Positions 52,521-63,279 of a stretch of DNA of 64,000 nt are shown one piece after another. Each line of letters opens with the position of its first letter. Within the stretch, counting starts at the first letter, position 1. The stretch lies in contig CM060833.1 in the NCBI GenBank assembly GCA_030762175.1, forward strand, positions 167,662,501 to 167,726,500, written 5' to 3'. The translations under genes and the position numbers were made by a program. The notes under the pieces were generated by a model that was not told the DNA's origin, did not search any database, and worked only from the letters and a program-made list of their open reading frames with translations. This DNA comes from Metallyticus violacea. Its lineage: Eukaryota; Arthropoda; Insecta; Mantodea; Metallyticidae.

Positions 52521-54654
52521 TTATATATTATGACAAGTAAGTGAAGCAGAGTGTGTAGTTCAACTAAATCATACAAATATCTATTATACAAATGTGTTTG
52601 TCATGATCACAGCTGGCTTTCTCCAACCAATAAATGCAAATTAGCAAACATTAGAAAGTACGTGGGTTTCATTGCATTCTTAAACTTTGGCAACAGAGCT
52701 TCTTCTAACTATTGAAATATAGTGACCGGCATGTAACTTGGTATTTGGTTGCGCTGAAAGAGACAGCTGCTTTCTGCATAGTTGCAGTGTTCTTGATATT
52801 GGTGATAGAATCCATTATTTTATGGTTCAAATGTTTACATGGATATTAGTTCTAATATATTTTAATAAATCTATGTAAATTGAATTTGTACCATTAGTAC
52901 ATTTCATTAATATTATTTAAACTTTATATGCTTTGCATTTTTATGTTTTAATAAAAATGCATTTTAAATTATATATGTAAATGTTTATCCTTAGAAAGGG
53001 GGAATGTAAAAATCAAAGCTTACAAGCTAATAATAATTAATTAAATGAAAATAACTTATATTAATATACAAAATTAAAATTCTGAAAAAGAATGTTTAAC
53101 ATTATATAAATGCTGAAGCCAGAAAAAAGAAAGAAAAGAAAGCAAGAAAAAAGATAGGTTAAAGAAATAAAAAAAGAAAAGAAAAGCATCTGTCGTATGT
53201 CATAAAATTACAAAAAATTATAAAGAAGCATACTTAGTTCAGATTCCGCCATTCCAGTTACTACATTCATATTTTGTCTCTTTTTGACTGGAGTATGAAA
53301 CCCTGGGTTACCAGAGGTATGTTCAGATAATTTGGCTTGTAGAACAATTTGTTGCATAGTTCTAAGAGTTAATGTTGCATGCTACAGTTGTCTGTTCATC
53401 ACATTTCTCAACACTGCATTCTGGCCTGCCAGCAGAAGCTTCTTTCTTGAAGTAAGTTGTAAATGAATTCTCTTGCATGCTTGTGTAAAACTGACTGCCT
53501 TCTTTTCTGTTCTTCCATCATTGCCAACACTTTGGCACTATTATTTGTTTAATACACACATTCACAGAATACTAAAGTGCAGGAAACTCACAAGTCATTT
53601 CATTTAAGTTTCTCTGTACAAGAGCATATAACTTACTGCTTCCTTTTGGCCATCAATTATGTCACATATGGTGCTACTGCACATTCCTCCCAAACTGCCA
53701 AGTTACATGCTGGGTATCTAGTTATGGGTAAAGCAAAAGTGAATCTGAGTGTAAATAACAACTTGAAATAGGATGAAGTAATGTCTGTATGGTGGCATAT
53801 TTAATGATACTTATATTTTTTGCACTTTATTTAACTCATTTATATGTTAAATATATACATTCAAGTCTATATATAAACTTGTTAAAATATTAACAGAAAA
53901 ATAAAATGTAGATTTAACTTCTTCCAAAGTTGCAATACAAGAGATAAACATTTTCACTGTCTAAAAAGGAAACCGTTTTAATTTTCCAGTAAAACAGGCT
54001 TGGATTCAGAAAAAATGATCTGATTATCAAAGGCATATGGGGGAAAAACTTAACTTATATTTATATATGTAAAACCTCTATTTTACATTACTCTGTGAAC
54101 TATTTTAAAAAGGTGTACAATCATAGAAAAATTATTTTTCAAATAGATGTTGCCTATTGTATACACATCATTCGTATATTTGTTCAGACTTGTCACTTCA
54201 AATAAGTTAGAATACTTTTTAGCCCAAAACTCTAAAATGTAACACATTAAAAATAAGTTACAGTTACTTATATACAGTTTTAAATTTTGAATGTTGCCAG
54301 TATTTTTTTAATAACAGCATCACAAACAAGAAGCAAATAGATAAAGGAAATGGTGGACCAAATACCAAATTTATAATATATATTAAATGTAAAGTACTGC
54401 AAATTTGTAAAATAGTGATTTTTACACAGTGAAACATTATAATATATTTGACTTTCTGAAAGTGAGCAAAATTTCAAAAAAATATGTATTATTGGAAATT
54501 ATCTATTTGTACTATGTATCAATTCTAATTATATTTGAAATCAATCAGCGTTGAATTTACTGGTTTTCTCTCTTTCTCTGCACAAGTTAGAGAGTTCATT
54601 TTTTAATATTCACAGCATCAAACTGCTGCAGATATCTTGTAGCAGTTTCTAGTC

Positions 54655-55800
54655 CTTAAAGGGCCTTCAAGAACGTAATGTGTATCTCCTCTTCAGCATT
54701 ATCATCTTCTGCCTCCTCATTCTCTGTGGAAATGTGCTCCTATCATTCTGTACCTCCTCTGCTGAAAGCCTCACAGAGGCTAATACCATCGTAACTGACA
54801 TAACCATGAACATCAGTAAGTTATTGCCATTTGGCTTTAAGAAAATCAATCTTTCTTTTCCTGTTCAGTCATTGCAAGCATGTCCTCACAATAATCTTCA
54901 ACTGTCCTTCCAGTTATGAAATTGTATTTCCTGAAGAAGTTCTGGATGTTTGACAAGGATACTGTTCTCCAGGTTTCAGCAACAAAACAGAGTGCCAACA
55001 TAAGTCTAGTTGCATTTTGAAGTGCCTTCAGTCTGTCTCTCCATTGATTATTGCCACAGTCTTTCTGATGTGCTAAACAGCATTTAAAAGCATGAATAAT
55101 ACTCATATATAAAGGCTGTAGTTTCTTTTGCAATTAGGTAGAAAAAAACACAACCTTTATAATATGACATATAATAATTTGTCATATTATACTATATTTC
55201 GCTGTGAAAATCCCCAATATAGAAAACTACGCAACCTTTATGTTTTTCAATTACTCATGTCCTTATAATTAATAGCACATTGAAAAAAAAAGAAGGATAT
55301 TGCTATTTTTTGTATCCATCTACCTGCCCAATTGAATAATGTGTTCTTGAGAAACTGCAACTTTCATCTAAGCTTTTGGATGGTATATGCACTTGTTTGA
55401 TAGTTTCTTATGTTTTTGGAATAGCAAAGTCTGTCAAACTCACCAGAGGTGGCAGTTTATAACCTCCATCGATTTACAACAAAGAAGAAAGTAACCCTGT
55501 GCATAGATTTCACACCAGACACACACCACTTTTAAGTAAAGGGCCTTATTTGCCTGCAGATTGTAGAAAAGTTAATTTTTATCATCATTAAACGCGTCCT
55601 AAGCTTCAATTAGTTATTGAAAATGGAACATACTTCTAAAAGTGGATGGATCAACATTTGCATTCTCGCCAGAAACAATTTTATAAACAAGGTTGTGCCG
55701 TGTCTTGAATCTGTCATTTAAGCTGTTTGATATTCTGAAATTTCCAATTCCAAGTCAAACAACAATGCCCCCTTTTCTTTTTGCTCCAAATGGGATCCAT
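54655..55800 (-). pseudogene. Tigger/pogo-like DNA transposon remnant
   Basis: Minus-strand pieces appear in the right order. First a CENP-B-type DNA-binding part at about 55750-55640 (RFKTRHNLVYKIVSGENANV). Then the start of the DDE domain at about 55590-55400 (NDDKN at the NADE position, LFYNLQANKALYLK, FLLCCKSMEVINCHLW, QTLLFQKHKKLSNK). Last the C-terminal part at 55133-54846 (LQPLYMSIIHAFKCC, ALCFVAETWRTVSLSNIQNF, FRKYNFI) and an acidic tail. The first catalytic acidic residue is altered and several stops occur. The jerky/Tigger group of the pogo superfamily is the best fit. Confidence 0.78.
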
Positions 55801-55849
55801 CAAGGGACTGGGATTACTTGAACAAGGCCACTACAATGACTCTTTAACT

Positions 55850-56060
55850 CCTTCAATGGTAACATTTTAATTGAATTGCAATAATCTGAGTTGAATGATT
55901 AAAACACTCTTTATGGTTTCACTTAAATGAGATTTACTCAGGACATATGTTTCCTGGAACTATTGTCCACATCATCAGCTGTTAAAGAGATTATTGATGG
56001 GTGTTTCATTGTGTTTGTTTCCAAATTGAATTAATATTGAATTGCATTAATTTGAGAAGG
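55850..56060 (-). repeat. PLE terminal copy with ribozyme motif
   Basis: The + strand has ACACTCTTTATGGTTTCACT, a variant of the PLE phrase ACACTCTTATGCTTCACT, followed by the motif below. Similar direct repeats (ATTGAATTGCA.TAAT.TGAG) occur at about 55873 and 56037 and may mark its limits. Confidence 0.55.
55932..55986 (-). ncRNA. hammerhead-ribozyme-like motif with two-part stem I
   Basis: On the minus strand: stem I TTTA.CAG/CTG..TAAA (four plus three pairs around a small internal loop), core CTGATGA (55978-55972), extra T, stem II TGGA/TCCA, GAAA, ACATATGT stem III, C at 55942. Stem I with an internal loop is usual for active natural hammerheads. The core is intact. Confidence 0.72.
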
Positions 56061-56297
56061 AATGACCACAGCATACATAACTACTTCAAATGTCCACTAT
56101 TTTGTTAACATTTGTGACAGTGTAAAATTAGGCATTGCAAGTCTAACGGGCAGATTAACACTTGTACTGCATATGTGTATGCATGCACTAATTCTTGTTC
56201 AGAGAAAATGCATAAAGATCTTTGCCATCATATCTTGTAATTGTTTCATATCAAGTACCTATGAATTTAACTGAAATGCTTTAGCTTGGAATAAATT

Positions 56298-56597
56298 GTC
56301 GGTCCTGGTGGTGTAGTGGTTACCATACTTGCCTCCTAAACCCAAGATCGCGGGTTCGAACCCGGCCAGGACCGATAGATTTTTCTGGGGCGTAAAAATC
56401 CTAAGTATGGCTTCCTTCGGAAGAGAAGTAAAGCCGTGGGTCCCGTGTCATACATTTACGGCATGAAAAAGAACCTCAAGCCTGAAAGAGAGGCCTCTGA
56501 GCAAAATTTGTTGGCCATTTCACGCCCTGAGTTGAATGAGGGACGCTGATGACCTGAGCTGTTAAAGAGCGTCCATAAATAAATAAATAAAAAAAAA
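56298..56597 (+). mobile_element. tRNA-derived SINE, family A, full length
   Basis: The tRNA-like head (56299-56374) has an A box in TGGTGTAGTGGTTACC and a B box in GGGTTCGAACCC, with closing ends GGTCCTGG/CCAGGACC. A conserved body follows (AAGTATGGCTTCCTT, GAAGTAAAGCCGTGGGTCCC), and the end GCTGTTAAAGAGCGTCC runs into AAATAAATAAATAAAAAAA. It is flanked by TTGGAATAAATT on both sides (56286-56297, 56598-56609), the target duplication left by LINE machinery. Best copy of the family. Confidence 0.9.
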
Positions 56598-57299
56598 TTG
56601 GAATAAATTATAATCCCAGTGCCCACTCAAAGATTACAAATGGAAATGCATTTGAAGTAAACTATTTTTTTGCCTTTATTGGTTGATGCCATGTGACATA
56701 TTAAACTAATTGCAGGGTTTGAGCACTTTTGATTCTCGTTGGGTTGATGGAAAATCAATGATATGATACAGCAGAAGAAAAACACATAGTTGTTTTTACT
56801 ATTTTATACTTATTATGTACTAAGCAAATTACAAAGGAAATAAAAGTATAGATTCTAGCCCCTGTTACTATTTCTAAAGCTAATACAATAATTTATACAG
56901 CTATGCAATTATTAAATAACAATGAACAAATTACAAACATCTTCTAATTGGATTTAAAAGTCAATTTCATGTTGCAACAACTACAATGAAGACATCCTGT
57001 TAGATTACATAGTCATTTGATTTTGTGCTCTTGAGCTCCACTTAACAAAGACTTGTAAAATATGTTCTGAATAAGTTCCATGATAAGTGGAGCACAAAAG
57101 TACAAAATCGACTCCTAGCCTAATCTAGAATATCCTTTAACTCTTTTGTATTCCTGTTTTCGAATAGCCAGAAGGTCAATGAGGAAAGTTGCCCTTCTAT
57201 TGTATATATAACAATAAAAAATTGTTGAAAGTGTTTATATATTAGCTTTATTTTGTGTTATAATTTATTCCATTGTTGAAAGCTATGGTGAAGGTTTCA

Positions 57300-57690
57300 T
57301 TGGCTTATTTTTTAACATTAATCATTCTATAAACAATGTAATACAGTTTTTTTCCACACTAACTCCATTCACTTACATAAAAATCTGGACATATGTTTCG
57401 GGAGTGATCGATCCCCCCCATCTTCAGCCTGTAGATAAACTGTTGTTATACGTGGCGGTTGGGTCTCTAGATGTTCTTGTGGCGGCATCTGTTGGTTCTA
57501 TTAGGAATTGCTGAGTTCATCCATTGGAGGGAATTGAAATTCCTCAAATTATCCATATTTTTTGTAATGAAAATGTTTTCCCAAGTGGAAAGTTCTATTG
57601 CGTTATGAAGTTGTTTCAGTAGTTTTATCTCTGGTTTAATTTCATGATTTTTATTTCAAAAGTGCGCTGCTATTGCTGATTTATCAAATA
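57300..57690 (-). mobile_element. Penelope-like element 3' part (GIY-YIG end and ribozyme)
   Basis: The minus strand reads DKSAIAAHF, NKNHEIKPEIKLLKQL and AIELSTWENIFITKNMDNLR at 57690-57540, equivalent to KSAVAFHF...[17 protein letters not shown] in the other PLE copies but clearly diverged, so this is a second subfamily. It ends in the motif at 57388-57427 and the common phrase CTCCATTCACTTACATAA. Confidence 0.72.
57388..57427 (-). ncRNA. hammerhead-ribozyme-like motif, second PLE subfamily
   Basis: On the minus strand: CTGAAGA (57427-57421), extra T, a long G-rich stem II with imperfect pairing (GGGGGG...CTCCC around ATCGAT), GAAA, ACATATGT, C. The core is intact; stem I is weak. Confidence 0.62.
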
Positions 57691-57699
57691 AATAAATTC

Positions 57700-60600
57700 A
57701 CACTCACACTCACTCTCTCTCTCACTCTCACACAATCTTCTGCTTCCATTCTCCTAAAATATTATTTAACGTATTTTTGGGGACATAGCTACAACAGTAA
57801 TGTAACAAAATCCTTATCACCATCACTTAAAATGGGATCAAATTAAGGAAATATATTCACACAAACAGTATTCAGATTATTAAATGCATTTATATTTAAA
57901 ACCAATAAGGTTTATTTACAATCATGATGGACACCAACTAAGGTGAGAATCCTGGAACAAGTGGTGATACATCTGCTCGAGCTCTGTCATTTGTCTCTCA
58001 AGAAAGGCATTAAAAAAAACACTTCTACTTTATGTTGCTCATGTGCAGACCCTAACTTTGCTTACTTAATCTCTCCCAACCATCATTTGTAATTCTTACT
58101 GGCTGAATGCTACAATACATTTCCCCACATATTGTTAATCTCCATATGCCATAATATCAGCTGTTGAATTTAGGTTTTTCTCTTCCTTTGCTACATCCCA
58201 GGAAAATCATAAATTAGACTAAGCATGTTGATCAATATTTTAAAATATGCATTAGAAGTACGCTTTCTCCACAATGGACTTAAAGTTGCCATATTGCTTA
58301 TTGGAAGAATTCTGAAACATTATTCTTTATTAATGTATTACATAAATGTTTTAGAGCTTAAAGTGCCTCTGCCAGAATCTGTAATGATTTTAAATAAGTT
58401 TCTCTTCAGAGCTTATTATTTAAATTTTTAAAAATGAAATTTCTTTAAATGTATATAGTTTATAAAAATATTTAATTGGTAACAAGCATTTGCGTTCAAA
58501 ACCAGGGCATTGTAAGTTTAACTTGTTCATACTTAACATTATTCACTGTTGTGTTGTAGCAGAAACTCTTGATATCATTACAGGGTATGCTTGCTTAGCT
58601 TATTAATTTAATTCCATAAAAGTTGTATGTAGGTAGAGAACTGCATGTCAATACACAATAGGTAACCTCTTTTAAAAATGAGGTTATTAACTATTTGAAG
58701 AGAATATACCAGTGGTTTTTAAACCATATGGATGTCTCTAGCATGCCAGTTTTATAGTAGTTAACTGTGTTCACAATTTTCCTTTATGTTTTTTTAGAGG
58801 TGACGTATGTTGCTGCCCAGTATGCAGTATTGGACCACCATATAAACAAAATAAAAAAATCATATCCTAAAATCACTTATTGTAATGCTTGTAGCTTAAT
58901 ATCTTAGTTTCAAAGAGCCAGAACATGCACAAATGTATGTTGTATACCCAGAAAAAATTTTATGCTTCTGGGAAAACAATTCTGAAAGAGCCAAGTTTAA
59001 CTAACATATTAGAATGTTTTTAATAAATTTTTATTAACATATGAAGGACATTTCATGCCCACTCATTGCATTGTGTCAGGCTGATTCCCCTCTTTTAATG
59101 GAAGTAAAAATTATTATTGGCATTGCAGTGGAATGAAGAAATCAGAATTTTAAGTTTCTACTGCAAAAAAAAAATTACAACCATTCAAAGTCTTTATACT
59201 GTAGCAATTTTGATTTTTATTTTAAAGGTCTGTTTTGGGCTTTACTTTGATATGTAACACAGTATGGTTTATAATTTTTTTGGTTAGCATTTAACTTCTT
59301 TGACAACTGCCAAGGTCTTATGGAGATGAATGGCATGAATAAAATGACACAAATGAGTTTGAAGTTCTTAGTGTCTAAAGTTACCTGGTGTTTACCTTAT
59401 CAAGATAAGGGAAAACTCTGGAAAAACCTTACACAGGCAGTATGTCTGAATGGAATCAATCCCATGTCTACAAGTGGACAAGCAGGTACAATTCCATGTG
59501 AGTCAAAGTGGTAGATTGGTTTCTAATTGAAATTTTTCTAAAAATTCACCTAAAATTTTCAAATTTTGTTTACTCTTAAATGGAGCCTTTAAAATTTTTA
59601 AAAATTATCCATGTAAAGTCCATACGCAGTGATTTTTAAATGGGAAGCAATTTGGTTCATAATGAATGACATAAAAATACTCACAAAGCTTTGCTGGATT
59701 GACCATCCTTTCCTGCTCCTCTTTCTGCTTATTATATCATCTTATTTATTTATGTAATTCTAAGTGACAGTGATTTCTAACCATTACTTTACTACTGGGA
59801 GCTGGAGAGATGGTTAGTCAGAGGAATGTGCTGATAATGCAATGGTATCAGGCGTTCATTGTTCATGAGTAGCACATTTATCGTAAACATCCAATTTTCT
59901 TCAGAAGTGTAGATGCTGACTCCTAGGGGCCAGAGGTGCATGGGCCCTCACAAAATTTTTGCAGGGGGTGAGCTCCAGGATTTCCAAAGATAATATCAAC
60001 ATATTTAGTTTGGATGTAGTAAATTCTTCCCAAGTTAACCATATTCGTACAACTGGTTTTAATTGTTCCAATGTCAACTTGTACAGCTGTAAGTTAATTT
60101 TGATCCTTGGAAGGCTGGAAGGGTCATAGCTGTCTTAATGCAATTGTCATTTTAATCTGTCACCAAAGTACAATCCACTCTTTAGATTTCGATGACATAG
60201 CCGACCAGTTCATCAACAGAAATGAGTTGTGGCTGCAGACATTGGCCAGGCTTTCATTAAAATAGATCATTCTTAATTTTTAGTTTCATAAAACGTTTTA
60301 ATTGATTTGGATGCTTTCAGTTTATAGATTGAATTATGTTCGTTTGCTGTTTTGTCTATTATGTGTATAAGTCACTGTATTGTAGAGTATGTTATTCACT
60401 AGTGAATAGTTTTCCAAATTAAAATGAACTAGTTTTCAGATTGCATCTACTGATAAGTAGATAGTAGTGTTATAAAAATATCAAAATGGGTGCACAAAAA
60501 TAATGGTCATGTTTAGCTGCTTCTCATGTTAATGAAAACCACATTTTCTACAGTGTACGCTAATGTGCACAAGCACATCAATGCTGAACAGCATAAAACA

Positions 60601-61380
60601 TATGGCCAAGTAAAAGAAAGGGGGAAAAAAAAAAGCTTATTTGATCATTCTTTGTTAATAATGAATAGGGTCACAAATGCTGAGTGGTTATTTACACCGA
60701 TTCTTTTAGAGCTAATTTGCCATTAGCTGTTTCTAACCATGCAGGAAACTTAATTAGAACAATGTTCCCTTATTCTAATAGCATAGAAATATAGTAGTGC
60801 AAGAACAAAATCTCTGCACTAGTTTAGTATGTACTATGTGAAATGAACAAAGCAGTTGAATTGAAACTCTTAAAGAAATGCCACTTTTGTTGACTGATGA
60901 TGGTAGTAATAATGACATACAGTATATCTTTATTTTAATTCCTGGCTAGATAAAATATCCATCTGGCTCATTCCAATTACGTGCAGTATTCATATTATTT
61001 TAGACATTTTTGTTAGTTGTATAATATATGTGAATGTTTTTGATACAGGCATTATTTATATCAAGATATGTGCGTACAACTTTAAAAAGTATAAATTTTT
61101 TTAATAAATTAGTTAGGTATGTGACCATTTAAAACTGTGTAATGTTGTACTCTCATCTTATATTCTTATGATTTCTGTTGCTCTTAGAGGCTGGCATTTT
61201 TTTATGTTGAGTAGTATTAACCCGTTCGCAGCGCATTTAAATAGTATCTCAGTTGTTTTGGAAGGGAAGAAGGTGTGGTAGAATACATTAAAAATTCATA
61301 AAAAATAATCAACCATTAAATGTTTTTTCTTGAAATTTTACATGAATAATAATGATACAAATAACTCACTGGCAATAGTG
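57700..61380. other. unassigned sequence after the cora FERM exons
   Basis: Begins with a CACTCT-type microsatellite (57698-57732). The rest is AT-rich. I looked for later cora exons with conserved C-terminal-domain residues and found none. Confidence 0.45.
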
Positions 61381-61389
61381 GTTTAGTAC

Positions 61390-62640
61390 AATTACAGAGT
61401 GTAGTAGATCTCTAAACAATGCTCTAAATGAAGAGTAACATTCATTTTTTGCACTGCCAAGCACTTTCTCTGCTGTAGCACACAACACAACATTTTTGTC
61501 ATATTTTTCTTTTTCTTATGGGAGGAATTTTCATAAGAAAATGGGCCCATGTTTTGGTATGCAATCTTAGGAGAAAATACTATGGTCATCTTCTAGTGGA
61601 GTATTCTGGTAGCTGTACAGCTTCCAACAACTTTTATACTATATTTATTCTAAAGTCATGTAGCTTGTCTTTTTCTTGCTGGTGACTTTCTGATATATTA
61701 GAAGGAATTGAATATTTTATATTTATTTAATATATGTTAAGTGTGTACAAAATAACAATATAACACTATGGTCTGGTTTCAACCCAAGTTCTACCCCAGG
61801 CCAGTATTGAAACACATTTCAACACAATAATTTTAACAAACACACTGGTAATAATCACAATATTTCTAATAAACAAATTGCACTAAACAAATGTAGCCCA
61901 AATCAAAAGTCCTTTCTCCTTTATTCTTAACTCTGTACAAATATTGCTCCAAATTCTTAATTTGACTTTGATCATCATCCATTTTCTTTGTTGCAATTTG
62001 CTTATTTAACTTCATCCATTTACCATATAATTGTCTCCAATATGCACCTATCAAAAAGATATAAAAATATTTTCCTATATCCTTTCATTCCACATCACAT
62101 AATTGTAAATGGAGCAGTCACTTAATCTTGTAGTACACACATACTATCCCCTTCTGATATTAAAGAGGACTTTTAGGTTTCCTGACTACTTCTCTCTGTA
62201 TTTGACCCCATTTCCTTCTTAACTTTCCTGACTCTGCCATCTCAGCTGATCTGTGTTTAGAAGAGAGGAAATAAACATCCCCATTATCTTTCCAGTTGAC
62301 ACATAGCATGTTGTTCCCAGATCATATTCATAAATCTTGTAGAATTTGATTCCAAATCTTGCATGTTTCGGTCTGTTGCACTGCACATAAGAAAGACAAC
62401 CTATGAATTTCACGAGTCTTTCGTCTAAAGTTATATTCTGAGTAGGAAAATACAGTTCAGAGAACTTTGAGGTAAAATGTTGAATGATGGGCCTAATTAT
62501 TTTTAGTTTTATCATTTGGGTCTGCATTCCTATTGTCAGCAAAATGCAAGACATGTGATGCGAGTTGGACTTTCTCGACTCATACTTTTGTGAAAAATTG
62601 GCTTTTCAATGACTTATTTTTGCTCCAGCGCAGTTGGATT
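61390..62640 (-). pseudogene. piggyBac-like transposase remnant
   Basis: At 62554-62219 the minus strand encodes a continuous 111-residue part of the DDE domain: HFTSKFSELYFPTQNITLDE, RLVKFIGCLSYVQCNRPKHA and RFGIKFYKIYEYDLG. ITLDERLVKFxGxLSxxQ and KxxRxGIKFY are characteristic of piggyBac (first catalytic Asp in LDE). About 0.8 kb downstream, 61525-61392 gives MTKMLCCVLQQRKC and NVTLHLEHCLEIYYT, resembling the Cys-rich C-terminal domain. The spacing agrees with a piggyBac transposase. The middle is degenerate. Confidence 0.75.
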
Positions 62641-62699
62641 CTTGACTTTCGCACTTGAGACATCAGAATAACTAATATAAGGTATGCTGGAATCTCATC

Positions 62700-63130
62700 C
62701 TATGTACAAGGCTAAGTCCATAAGTTTCTGGCCTCGCTGATAAGGAATATCGCCGTCACAAAAGTCTTATCTGGTGTCACTTTATCTATTAAGTAAATAA
62801 TTGCAGCTGTAACTTCTGCTCCGCTATGTTCACATAAAGAAGGCTATGTGTAGAAGATTGTGACATGTTCAAAATGGAGTATTGAGCTGTTATTAAGTTC
62901 TTCACAAAAGAAGGGCTTAACTCCAAATGAAATCAAACAGTGATGGACAGTGTATATGGGGAAGCATCCCTCTCATATTCTACCGTAAAAGAATGGGCCA
63001 AACTTTTTCGAATGGTCGAGAAAGCATTGAAGACAAAGAGCATGCAGGTCAGCCCTTTGAGGTGCTCACTCCTAAAAACATCGCTCTTGTGAAATGAGTT
63101 TAAAAACCTAAAAATAAATATAACCACAGT
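62700..63130 (+). pseudogene. mariner transposase N-terminal fragment
   Basis: After a mariner-like leader (AGTCCATAAGTTTCTGGCC) the plus strand reads MEYRAVIKFFTKEGLTPNEI, then ASLSYSTVKEWAKLFR and, in another frame, NGRESIEDKEHAGQPFEVLT and PKNIAL. This is the N-terminal helix-turn-helix and linker of a mariner transposase with at least one frameshift. The catalytic domain is absent. Confidence 0.75.
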
Positions 63131-63279
63131 ATGTGCTCAATTTACTGCTCCATATTTTGTTGCAGTAGGAAGATAAGTTTTACCTTGTTGGCCAACAGTG
63201 AATTTTCCCTGTTCTATAGAAAATGTTTCAGGTACCTTGAACTTATTTCTGCCCTAATCTGGTTATTTATTTATTATAG

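Larger units (their letters stand above)
51840..52600. mobile_element. Penelope-like element, inverted dimer with internal tandem duplication
   Basis: Left arm about 51885-52139 and right arm about 52335-52575 are inverted copies, each with the C-terminal GIY-YIG end and a ribozyme motif. Between them a segment of about 70 bases (CATTTTTGG.CAGAAAATCATG...) is present twice in tandem at 52152-52225 and 52240-52308. The plus strand reads [20 protein letters not shown] and [19 protein letters not shown]. It lies past the last visible cora exon. Confidence 0.8.

Noticed and set aside
56299..56374. Possible functional tRNA gene
   Set aside because: It has A and B boxes and closing ends but continues into the SINE body, is flanked by a target duplication and recurs in many copies. 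It is a SINE head.
33033..57732. Regular short repeats as a CRISPR array
   Set aside because: These are simple microsatellites in a eukaryotic genome, without unique spacers.
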